Origin: Cuscuta epithymum
Taxonomy: Eukaryota; Streptophyta; Magnoliopsida; Solanales; Convolvulaceae
NCBI GenBank assembly: GCA_945859915.1
Contig: CAMAPF010000134.1
Coordinates: 964,001 to 1,028,000 of the forward strand
Direction of reading: 5' to 3'
Length of the DNA stretch: 64,000 nucleotides
The notes beneath the pieces were generated by a model. It ran no database searches. It worked only from the letters and a program-made list of their open reading frames with translations, and was not told the origin of the DNA. A program made the translations under genes and the position numbers. Positions 32,070-42,212 of this stretch are shown one piece after another; positions within the stretch are counted from its first letter, which is position 1, and each line of letters begins with the position of its first letter.

Positions 32070-32785
32070 AATGTTGCATTATATCAGTTCACTTTTACTT
32101 GATACTCTCATTTGAAGAGGATGTTTATTACTTCCTCTACTCTTTTCATCTATACTTTCCAACTTTTTATATATTTTGCCTTCTACTATACTTTTCACTT
32201 TTACAAGCCCAAATTCAGTTTCACATGAATTAAAAATACAGTTGTAACATTAGCCATAGACATTGTAGCAATGACACAAAAAACTTCGCCAACAATGAAG
32301 ATAAACATATGAAAATAAAACTATAAGGCATTGTTTGATAGCTAAAAGTTGCTTATTCTGTTGTTGAACAAAAAGAAGATGAATAATCGGATTAAGGAGA
32401 ACTTTTTATTTACTAATTTGGCTGAAATAGACGTTAACAAACACTTTTTCTTTCAAATAACACTTATCAAACGACTAAACAAGCCCTTCATAAGAGAGTA
32501 ATCAATCACGACTGTTGCAGGAATGAATTGAAACCAGGCATTTAGTTCAGTAGACAAATCTAATGCAGGTTTGCAAATTTCCTCCTAATATGGGATTGAA
32601 GCAACCATCCCATATGCAGAAATTTTAAAGCACCAAAACATGAAACATATGTATGATATATACATATTGAACATTTTTTACTAAAAAAATTGTCTGCTGT
32701 ATTTAATTATGTATCTCGTATTCAATAGTTCTCATAATGCTCTTGATGACTAATGAGATGGTGGCAGATATTTATGAAGCATAAG

Positions 32786-33025
32786 CAGGGAGGGAAGACC
32801 TCATTTCCTATAAAATTTACCCAGTGAATGTATATTTTGGACAAAATTGTATCTGATTACAATGTGAGATACATGTATATTGGATGATCTTCCAGTCTTC
32901 TCAACCTTTTCTGAAGGTAGTTTTTTCATGAGTTTGAAGTTGATACCATTTTCCAGATAATCATAGATCTAACATGCAGATATAAGATCGAAATGTGCAC
33001 GGCCAAGAACGCCTGGCCGATCCAT
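32786..33025 (-). pseudogene. Degenerate tandem copy of the MIR169 3' half
   Basis: This stretch is a diverged direct repeat of about 33045..33320. Shared blocks include CATAGATCTAACATGC, GAAGGTAGTTT/GGAGGTAGTTT, and a miRNA-star-like GGCCAAGAACGCCTGGCCGA followed by CAAAACATTTAT. The star-like block no longer pairs with a partner arm, so it is unlikely to yield a miRNA. Confidence 0.6.
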
Positions 33026-33240
33026 CAAAACATTTATACATAAACAAGTAGAGTCGTAGAGAAGACATCATGTCTTATAAAATTCACCCAATAAATATTT
33101 TGGAAAAATTTGTATAAATCACAATGTTATAGAAATATAGAATGAACTTACACTCATCCTAAATAAAATCTTTCCTGGAGGTAGTTTATTCATCATTTTG
33201 AAGCTGGTAAACATCATTCTCGACCATTTTCCAAATCATC

Positions 33241-33425
33241 ATAGATCTAACATGCGAATATGAGATCGAAATGTAGCCAAGGACAACTTGCCGATCGATA
33301 TGATCAAAACATTTATGTGGGCACTCTAATAATGCGTAAACTCCACACTTGTTTTTCTTATTCTATCGGCAAATCATCCTTGGCTGCATCTCACATTATT
33401 CTCATATCAACATGCAAGGTCTAGG
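33241..33425 (-). ncRNA. MIR169: MIR169 precursor hairpin
   Basis: On the minus strand, the 5' arm carries the 21-nt miR169-type sequence at 33386..33366 (starts CAGCCAAGGATG, ends TTTGCCGA). The 3' arm carries its star at 33293..33274 (CGGCAAGTTGTCCTTGGCTA). They pair across a loop of roughly 70 nt, and the lower stem continues (CATGTTGATATGAGA with TCTCATATTCGCATG). The miR169 family is known to guide cleavage of NF-YA transcription factor mRNAs. A TATA box lies upstream on the same strand. The mature sequence is one of the known natural variants of the family as I recall it; expression cannot be judged from sequence. Confidence 0.85.
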
Positions 33426-33518
33426 ATGATTATTATGATGATCCTCATAAGATGTTTTTCCTTTTTCATTTTGTAGTTTCTCTATTTCAAGTGTATGAAG
33501 AAAACCTTCCACGGCATT

Positions 33519-33532
33519 GCTATATATATAGC
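33519..33532 (-). promoter_or_regulatory. Candidate TATA box of MIR169
   Basis: GCTATATATATAGC, about 100 nt upstream of the hairpin on the minus strand, a usual distance for plant miRNA genes transcribed by Pol II. Confidence 0.55.
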
Positions 33533-34414
33533 ACGGCTCTCTACACGTCCTAACCTAGACCTAACTAGACGCTAGGGACTTGGTTTAATTAAGGTGGTGT
33601 CGGATGGAGGACCATACGATTTCAGAATTGAATTTTTCTTTTTAAGTTTTAAAGTATATGTAGAAAGCTAAGAACTCTTTCATGAATTAAATCGTGTATT
33701 ATTTCTGTTTAGGTTTAATTTATTATTGATTGGGTAAAAGTACATATAGAAATCATTAAATCAGAAAGTTATTTAAATTTTGCTTTGATATCTATATGTA
33801 GAATAATTATATATAAAGGCAGGAGTAAGAATAAGTATAATTAAAAGCATGAGTACATGTAGAATATATATATATATTCTCATATTTTGTTTAGATTTCT
33901 TTTCATAGTATTTCATACCCATCAAACTGAGTTTGTCGCATACTATATTGAAAAATGGTAAAATAAGACCTACTATTTTCAATCCATCACTTAAACTCAT
34001 TTACTAAAAAAAGTATATTATAATTAGACAATTTATAAGATACTTTACAAAATGAATCAATTAGACAATTTAAGGCCTGTAATAGTAGGTTTTTTATACT
34101 TAAAAACTTTAAAAAAATTAAAATTTGAAGAAATATATACAAAAATTGTGAAAATTTTCAGGAATATCTATTTAAAAGTTTTTTTTTCACTTTTATTCTT
34201 TCATTTTTATGATTTTTTAGTTTTTTTACTTTAAGTTTTTAAAATTTCAACTATTTTTACATTTATAATATTGTTATTAGATTATTTATTCAAATTTATA
34301 CGAATTTTGTAGGATTTATCAATATTACTAATTTAATTTTTAAAAACATAACCTGCTTTAGCAGGTCAAAGGGCTTGGTTGATTGTATTTTAAAAGTAAA
34401 CATACTTATATAAT
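33533..34414. other. AT-rich intergenic sequence
   Basis: No gene seen. It presumably includes the upstream region of MIR169. Confidence 0.35.
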
Positions 34415-34647
34415 CTCCCTCCGTTCCCCAATTAAGTTCCTGGTTTGACTTCGCACATATTAAGAAAATAAATTTGATTTTACTGTGGAGTGCACTGTTT
34501 TACACTGTTTGACACTGTTTGACACCGTGTGGCACTGTTTTGATGTAGATTATTTTCCAAATAACAAAATTATTGAAGTGTGAACTTAATTTAGGAACTG
34601 TCCAAAAAGGAAATTAAATTGGGAACTTAATTGGGGGACAGAGGGAG
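34415..34647. mobile_element. Stowaway-type MITE
   Basis: The ends CTCCCTCCGTTCCCCAATTA and the inverse of TAATTGGGGGACAGAGGGAG; the right side is followed by TA, the left by AT rather than TA. The centre has repeated CACTGTTTGACACTGTTT. 233 bp. Confidence 0.78.
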
Positions 34648-35002
34648 TACCTTTTTTAGTATGCTTAACAGCTTAAGTGATGAATTAGAAATAATAGAAT
34701 TACATGTTTGACCCTTTTTCCTACTATATTTAGCAGTGTTACTTTGGTTCTCATTAAAAAGTTGAGCTCCAAAATGGATGTAAAACACAACCCCTCATAG
34801 TGTTTCTCCTGATATACACATACTAAGTCACGAGTCACCCGAACATTAAAAAAACATTTATTATTAATGTAAAAAAAATTCTTGTAAATATTTATTCATT
34901 TTTATGCATATGCATGTATGTTTGTGTCTATATGTGTATATATTATTTAATTAATATGTATTATATTTTTATCTAAGCGCGTGTGGGCTAATGTAGTAAG
35001 TA

Positions 35003-35158
35003 CCTCCCGCCACCCACTTCATATTAGTGGTGAATGAATTAGTGATCGAGTTTTAAAAAGTGATCGAGATAAAGTGAAAATGTATAATTGTGAAAATAGA
35101 AATATTTTGTTGGGACATCACAAAAAGTAAGTCAGAAGAATTTAATGAGATGGGGGAG
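35003..35158. mobile_element. Short Stowaway-like MITE
   Basis: CCTCCCGCCACCC at the left, ATGGGGGAG at the right, with TA on both outer sides. 156 bp. The inverted repeat is weak. Confidence 0.5.
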
Positions 35159-35646
35159 TACCAATTTATTTTGAAAAATTGGAAACACTTATTTTTAGTA
35201 AAATACAATATGATATCAAGTACCGTTGTTTAACATTAATATACACATTGTTAAAAAATACTCCGTACTACGTACTAAATTAGTTTTTTTATAATAAAGA
35301 GATCTAAAATCATTCATAGATAAAATGTTTAAGTGATACTAAATAAAAGAAAAAGTTATTTGATTATAAACAATTTGATGAAAGTTTGTTAATTAATTTT
35401 TACGGTAATGTATTTAACCAATGAGCACCTACGTATGCTATTTTAAATATTTTTACCTTGTTTAGCCACATAAATCATGTAAGAATGAGTAACCAAATTA
35501 CTAAGTTACATCTGTATTTCTATAACATGTGAATGGGTGTAGTCCGAGAAATGTGTATAATTATAGAATAGTGCATATGAGATTATTCAATTTGAATCTA
35601 ATATTACGTTGTGCAGTGCATTTAATTACACAAATATGGTAAATGT

Positions 35647-35673
35647 ACATACATACATACATACATACATACA

Positions 35674-35704
<31 letters not shown>

Positions 35705-35726
35705 CATACATACATACATACATACA

Positions 35727-35758
<32 letters not shown>
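35647..35758. repeat. (CATA)n microsatellite
   Basis: About 27 CATA units with one missing base. Open frames here are repeat artefacts. Confidence 0.95.
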
Positions 35759-36340
35759 CACACACATATATGTAATACTCCGTATGTGTATATGTCATCA
35801 GAGACGGATCCAGAATTTTGAGTTAAGGGGGCGAATTTTTTTCATTAGTGTAGGGGTTGAAATTTTTTCCGCTGGAGTAGCAGGGCGAATTTTTTCATTA
35901 GTGAAGGACTCCGCGGCTAATTTTTGTTCAACAAATTTCATGAGTAAATACACGATGACATTTAAATCTATTACATTCACATTTTAGACAATGAAAGAAA
36001 AACTTTGATTAAATAATTCTAAGTGCTCTAGAAAATTATTTGAAAATAAGAAAGGATATAACATTTTAGCAAATTATTTGAAAGTAAAGAGTTTAAAAGG
36101 TACACATAAAAGGATGTTTTTTAAATAACATCTGCTTTGTTTAACCACAAGATTCTTATTAGAATAAAAAATCAATTTTTGAATTGCAATTTTTGTCTAC
36201 AGAGAGGGTATTCATGGATCACGAGAAGTTTTTTTTAATATTTTGGTATGAGATATATTATTAGTTTTAGAATAATATGATACGTAGTATGGTTAATTCA
36301 TATATTCATGATGCATATTATATTTGTATTAATGCTATAA

Positions 36341-36782
36341 GGGAAAACTGTCAAATAGGTCCTCCAACTTTTATAAAAAAGTCAATTAAGTCCTTCTATA
36401 GGATGTTCTGTCCGGCCGTCGCGATTTGAGGCAGTTCCCGGTGGAATTTTTTGATGAAATTTGTTGAGCATCTTATTCACCAAGTCTAGTTTACTCATAG
36501 CAAATTTCAGCTAAAAAATCAATTGGGAACACATTCAAATTAGTTCTTAAAGATAACTATGCATTTTTGCGTTTTCAAATTAAATTGAATGCGCTCCTGA
36601 TTAAATTTTTAGCTGAAATTGGGTATGAGTAAACTAGACTTGGTGAATAAGATGCTCAAAAAATTTCATAAAAAAATTCCACCGGGAACCACCCCAAATC
36701 GCGACGACCGGACAGAGTCTCCTATAGAAGGACTTAATTGACTTTTTTATGAAAGTTCGAGAACCTATTTGACCGTGTTCCC
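36341..36782. mobile_element. Mutator-like MITE (middle of the nest)
   Basis: The arms GGGAAAACTGTCAAATAGGT and the inverse GGGAACACGGTCAAATAGGT continue inward for about 60 bp to CTATAGAAG. The exact 9-bp target duplication is ATGCTATAA (36332..36340 and 36783..36791). Its palindromic centre is interrupted by the fold-back element at 36401..36722. Confidence 0.87.
36401..36722. mobile_element. Fold-back element copy 4 (innermost of the nest)
   Basis: Inverted arms (GGATGTTCTGTCCGGCCGTC versus GGAGACTCTGTCCGGTCGTC) lead into the family core TTGATGAAATTTGTTGAGCA and CAAATTTCAGCTAAAAA seen at 2.4-3.8 kb. TATA stands on both sides (36397..36400 and 36723..36726), so it inserted into the TATA at the centre of the host palindrome. 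Confidence 0.85.
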
Positions 36783-37317
36783 ATGCTATAATAAGTTAAA
36801 GTTTATTATCTATGCAACAAATTATTTTTACAAAGTAAGAAGAAAATTGATTGTGTAATTTAGTAGTGCCAACAAACATTTATATTTTGGATTCACTTTA
36901 AATGATCTAAAAGCTATTTAACTATTGTGTCTGATATTTAATATTATTTATTTTACAAAATCGAGTACTAGTTATCTAATAAAGATAATTAAACATTACA
37001 AAATTAAGAATTTTTATATAATAGTTATACTAAGTTTTAAACAATGAATTTTTCTATTGTTTATTTGTTTAAATTATGTAAATTAATTATTTTAGATTTT
37101 ACTTCTTTTAAATCTCCAATTAAGTATTACATTATGTGAGCTTATAAATTAATTTTGAAAACTAAAAGATAAGGGGGGCGAAAACATATGTATCTAATTA
37201 AAGTATGAAAATTTTATGAAAAATATTGTATATATAGTAGAAAATTTTGAAAATCCAAGGGAGCAGTCGCCCCCCGCGCCCCCCTTAAATCCATCCCTGT
37301 ATGTCATGTGTGCCATT

Positions 37318-38158
37318 TTGTGGATTCCATAAACTTTGAAAGTTCAATAGGGACTCGTATATATATATAGAAACTAAATTAGTTATGCCTTTATTTTAAG
37401 TAAGTGTCACATATCTTTATAGGGACCAGATCCAATAAAAAGTGATCTTCTAATGAGAAATACACATTCTTCACTTTTGGTCATCTAAAGTGCACTATTG
37501 TACCTAGATAATTTTCGTCATCTATTTACTCATCCACGATACACTTTTACATATAAGAAGTCCACTTTTTGGAAAGAAGAAAACTTTGATGTATTTTGAA
37601 AAATATCACCGCGTTTTTAATCCACTTAAATGCATTTTTTACATCTTAAGAGCAATTAGATCTTAGATTGGATACATCAAATTTGTTCCAACTTTCGATG
37701 AGAATGAGACTTTTTATTTGAGGTTAGACCCTAAAATATCTCACACATTCCGGAAGCCGCAGTCCACCCCAAGCCCTAGCTACCACTCACTCCAGACGGT
37801 GCTGTCCGTCTGCCATCCCTAAATGATTGTATATAATTGTATAGCAGTATTTGTTGGGTGTTACGTAGTAGAAGGGCTGGTGGTGCAGATTTATGCAGAA
37901 ATAATTACGCGTGTTTTTTGGTACCACAGAAAGAGCATAGATGGCAAAATGATTTGACAAGATGGATATACTAATACAACAAGCTACGAGACGACAATAG
38001 AATAGTAGTTGCAAATAATAGTGCCCACAATAGCATCACTTACTATTTTTGGAAAGAGGATCATTTCTGCCTCCACTTTATTGAATGGCCATAAGAGGAT
38101 TCCAAGGTGATCAAATATTTATTTACTGAGTATAAATTAATATTATCCCTATGACGTA
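37318..38158. other. AT-rich intergenic sequence
   Basis: No gene or bounded element recognised. Confidence 0.35.
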
Positions 38159-38418
38159 CTCTCTCCGTAACTTAAAAATCTTCCCACTTTCCTTTTTCGT
38201 CCGTAACACAAAAATCTTCTCATTTCTAAATCTTCCCATCATACCCTCAATAATTCATAAAATAGTACACTATTACAACTACTTTTTTTGGATTTATCCT
38301 ACATTCCACCACATTATTCCACTATTTTCCCATCATATCCTCAATAATTCATATCATCTTTCACTATTCTTAATCTACCTACTTTTGAAATGGGAAGATT
38401 TTAAAGATACGGAGGGAG
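38159..38418. mobile_element. Stowaway-type MITE
   Basis: CTCTCTCCGTAACTTAAAAA at the left and the inverse CTCCCTCCGTATCTTTAAAA at the right, with TA on both outer sides (38157-38158 and 38419-38420). 260 bp. Confidence 0.82.
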
Positions 38419-38571
38419 TAGAATAATGCGCACTAGCATGGGTAAGATTCTTTTTTATTTCAACTTTTTTGGAGCATGGGTGGTAGTTATTGTAAGAGAA
38501 ATGGTGCGCGTACCCTTATACATCTTTGGCACACCTAGTCTATCCATATAAGCATAGTTGTTTGTATACGG

Positions 38572-38969
38572 TAGGGGTGAACAAAAAAACCGAAAAACCG
38601 AAACCGACCGCCAAACCGACCGAAACCGACCGACCAAAACCGAAACCGACCAAAACCGAAAACGACCAAAACCGAACCGATAAAACCGAAACCGACCGAA
38701 ATTGACTAATTCATCGGTTATTCGGCTTACGGTTCGTACTTTTGGCTTAAAAAACCGGTCAAATGAAAATAAACCGGCAAAAATGGCTAAAATTGACCAA
38801 AATTGTCTCAATTTTTGTGGTCCGATTCTCGTTTCATCTATTTTTAAAGCCGCTAAAACCGCCCGACTAAAACCGAAACCGATCAAAACCGACCGACTAA
38901 AAACCGAAACCGACTAAAACCGAACCGATAAAACCAAAACCGCCAAAACCGAACCGACGAACACCCCTA
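38572..38969. mobile_element. hAT-like MITE with CCGAAACCG repeats
   Basis: The left end TAGGGGTGAAC and the inverted right end TAGGGGTGTTC have the exact 8-bp target duplication GTATACGG (38564..38571 and 38970..38977). The interior is built from AAACCGACCG-type repeats on both arms. Confidence 0.88.
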
Positions 38970-38977
38970 GTATACGG

Positions 38978-41012
38978 ACACTTCACACTTCTATATTTCA
39001 ATATGAATTATCTACAATTCTGTTTGTGTAAACAAAGTATGTTAAATGTGTACACAAAAAGTGCACACGAAGATTTTCCTTGCTGTAATACCATCTACTT
39101 GGCAAGCAATTTCTTCTACTTAGACACCATAAGAAGTTGCAATATTGGAATGGTGTAAGGATGTTTTTACCTGGATTATTTTCGGCCTGGACCAAACTAG
39201 AGCAGATCAAATCAGACTAGATCAGTCCAGACTTGAATAGTTATAAAATACAAACAAAATAGACATTTACCAAATCAAACTAAACCAGTTAAGGTCAAAT
39301 CAGATAAGACCTGATCGATTTTAAGTCCTTTCAGGGATGAGGTGTCATCTTTTTTATACCAACACCACACGTCGCGAACATTGTCACTACTAGAAACATA
39401 ATAAAGGTAGTAGAAAATCATCATCAAAAACCTTTTTTTTTGTGATTATGACTTTATGACCATCGATCTGTGGTGTGATAGATTTCTCCAAGCTAAGGTT
39501 TATATTTGGATGATAAAGATTTGATTCATAAGAGAGTAAGTCAGATTATTAAGAATAATGTAGTTGTGTGATTGGTTCCGTATGGGCAAAATGTGAACAC
39601 AGTAAGAATGAATTGGAATCACTCAAATATTATCAAATATGATTCGGGACATATTTAATGAGATATAGAAAAAGATAAAAATAGACCAAGATACTGCTAG
39701 GGTCGGAAAGATTACATGTAAGAATCACTTTCGTGGATGAGTTGTGGTTCAAGGATGTTTTCTTTTGGACTGTTTTCAGTCCCAAACCAGACCAGACTTC
39801 TATAGTTATAATTTATAAAATATACAAAAACCAGACATTTATCAGATCAGACCAGATCATACCAGCAAATTTCTGTCTAAAAGAAAACATCCTAAATTGA
39901 TCCTAGTTGTACATTTATGTCATATAGTGAAAATTTTGTTTGGACAACTTCTGGTGTACACCCTTCATAGACCCCTTAGTTTTGCTTGTGTATGCAGTAA
40001 TACAGGCCGTTCATTTAAAAATTCAAATTGTGAACACACTAAAAAGCATTTCGGAAGCGACACATAGCGTAGTTGGACTCATTTTTAATGGATGAAAATC
40101 TCTAGGCAGTTGAGGTCTGACATCGTTTAATTATGTTATGGGCTAATTTGGCATTGCATAAAAATGTGATCAAAGATTGTATGGTGGTCACTCTCTATAG
40201 TCACTTGGGAATTTCAATTTCTGGATAATAAATTTGGGGCAATGCTTTTTTTCAAAAAATAAAAATAAAAAATAGGGGCAATGCTGCAACTTGGCCACTA
40301 GACTCTTTTTGGGTATTGTTTTGAACATTATTGAACCAACCAACTTACACTAGAAAGGTAAATGTATCAAAAAAGGCCAATCACTTGCATGAATCTCAGT
40401 CGATGGCTGATGTTTGACGCGACAGTTAAGTGGCCATTTCAATATGGGCTTCATCACGTTTGGGAGCAGTGAAGTCCATTAGACAAGCGATAACGGATCA
40501 TAGGCCCAGTCCAGTCCATGCTTGACTAATACAGCCCTCGGAGGGTCGGTCTTGTTTGAAAGTCGCAACTCGCAAGTCCATTGATTGAACAAGAACGAAT
40601 CCTTGGTCCGGATGCCTTGGTCGTTGGCAAAGATTAGCCTTTTACACTCAAAAAAAGCTAGAGTTCCAAAACTCCAAATAAAGAAACACTAAGAACACTT
40701 GGGACATCCTTTCACAAAAAAAGAACACTGAGGACATGTTTACTTCACGACCTACTAAGCAGTTCTTATTAAGATTACGTTAATAAGCGACACGTACAAT
40801 AAACAGTGCTATAAGCTCATATTTACTTCACAGGATTCAAAACATCATTTAACATTAAAATGTCCAAAATAATCATATGTATACTGATGTGAGTTTTCTC
40901 GCACTTAAAAAGATTGTGGAATAGTGATGAAAGTAGGTGTATAGTCTCCACATGGACGGATAAAAGGGAAATAAGAATTAATTAAATTCAGCGATTAAAA
41001 AGAAATCAAATA
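38978..41012. other. Intergenic sequence with two related fold-back fragments
   Basis: No gene seen. A sequence starting GGATGTTTTTACCTGG at 39159 is a diverged relative of the 39753..39892 element (shared CAGACTT..ATAGTTATAA and AGACATTTA blocks). TGTACAC-rich words near 39.0 and 39.95 kb recall the 6.6-7.6 kb region. Confidence 0.35.
39753..39892. mobile_element. Short MITE with 18-bp inverted ends
   Basis: GGATGTTTTCTTTTGGAC at the left and the inverse GGATGTTTTCTTTTAGAC at the right (one mismatch). 140 bp. The target duplication is not clear, so the superfamily is open. Confidence 0.65.
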
Positions 41013-41017
41013 AATGT

Positions 41018-41749
41018 TGTTGAGGTTTATTCCTTCAACCCTTGGACCCAACACGTAAGCCCAAAGATTTCGAGTGGAGTGAGTGTATGAATGTCTAGCC
41101 CAACAACTATCAGATGGATCAGGAGACAAAAGTAATAGCAGGCAATGTAAATAGGTATTATTAACTCCGTAATAACTCCCCTAAGTACAATCTACTTGCT
41201 AAAAAGGCACGTCGGCCGTTCGTCTTACAAGGCACTTAGAAATGTTGCTAGTAAGAATGCTGAAGCTAGTATGCTAAGAATAGAAAGTTGCCAACCCTTT
41301 ACAATGAAATAAATGCTTCTATTTATACCCGCCAATGGGCAGGTAGCTGTACTGACGTGGCAGCCTGTGGACCGCTGGTGTCCCAACTACCAAATCTTCA
41401 GCATTAAATGCACTTCCCGCCAGAATCTAGGTTTCCCGCCGGATTAGTGGGGACGTTCGTCCACCCGGGAAGTGAGTTGGATTGCTCCAAGTGACCCTTG
41501 AGGGATATTGGCCGTTCGTCTCCTGGCCTTGATAGATACCCACCATGTGCACTGGGTTTTCTCCGACGACTACATGCTTGCTTTGGGGACGTTCGTCGGA
41601 ATGAGCTGCTGGGCCGGAATCCTCCACCACCAGGCGTTCGTCCATCCTTAAAGAACATGGGCCTGTGTGCTGGCCTAGTTCCTAGCTGGACGCTCGTCTG
41701 GCAAAATGGGTTAGTGGGCCGGACCTCGGCTTGGGCCCTTAACCCAACA
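41018..41749 (-). repeat. E2 3' LTR
   Basis: 732 bp; on the plus strand TGTTGAGG..AACCCAACA. The minus-strand TATA box GGGTATAAAT is at 41321..41330. It contains several GACGTTCGTC-type words. I saw no difference from the copy at 54948. Confidence 0.95.
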
Positions 41750-41762
41750 CAAGTCCCCCACT
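41750..41762 (-). promoter_or_regulatory. E2 polypurine tract
   Basis: On the minus strand AGTGGGGGACTTG ends directly at the 3' LTR. The core is the same as in E1. Confidence 0.8.
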
Positions 41763-42008
41763 TCTGATGTTCTGAGCATGCGCAGGACATAAGGAAGTAT
41801 GAGCCTCCCCGAAGTAGACGTCCGTATCTTGGCACTTGTGTTCATTGCATCTTGGTGGAAACGTACGCTCGTGGCCATGGTGCTTGACAGCTGTTGACGG
41901 TTCAGGAAACGAGGTGACGGCTGATGTTGCGGCGGCGCATTTTCCCGAGGAAGTGTCATCATTACGTTCCCATCCCACGCACAGCGCGTGGGCCGGAATA
42001 CGCTCCTT

Positions 42009-42060
42009 GCCACGTGTCAGCCCCTCGTTGGACTCTCCATCGGTGTTCCCCCTATAAATG
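42009..42060 (+). promoter_or_regulatory. Promoter of E2 antisense gene A
   Basis: GCCACGTGTC (42009..42018), then CCTATAAATG (42051..42060), about 150 nt before the ATG. The layout is the same as before gene B. A possible 5' UTR intron (GTAATTTCC..TTTCTAG) lies between TATA and ATG. Confidence 0.7.
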
Positions 42061-42212
42061 CTGGGTTTGCCCTCTGAATTAGGGTTCCCAATTTCTGCTC
42101 TCTTGCTCTCGATTTTCCGCAGCTCTTCAAGTTCCCTGAATTCGGCCAACCATACCTTTGTAAGGTAATTTCCCCCCTCTGCTTCTTCCCTTTACTCTGA
42201 TTTCTAGCCGGA

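Larger units (their letters stand above)
35799..37309. mobile_element. hAT-like non-autonomous element (outermost of a three-level nest)
   Basis: The left end CAGAGACGGATCCAGAATTT and the inverted right end CAGGGATGGATTTAAGGGGG are related. The 8-bp target duplication TATGTCAT is exact (35791..35798 and 37310..37317). GGGGGCGAA-type blocks recur inside. It is AT-rich and has no transposase. It contains the Mutator-like MITE at 36341..36782. Confidence 0.82.

Noticed and set aside
35561..35987. Open frames with YVCMYVCM and YIHTYIHT repeats
   Set aside because: Translation of the (CATA)n microsatellite.
41404..41835. Open frames in the E2 LTR, repeated at 55334..55588
   Set aside because: The same frames in both LTR copies, overlapping LTR control sequence; no domain.
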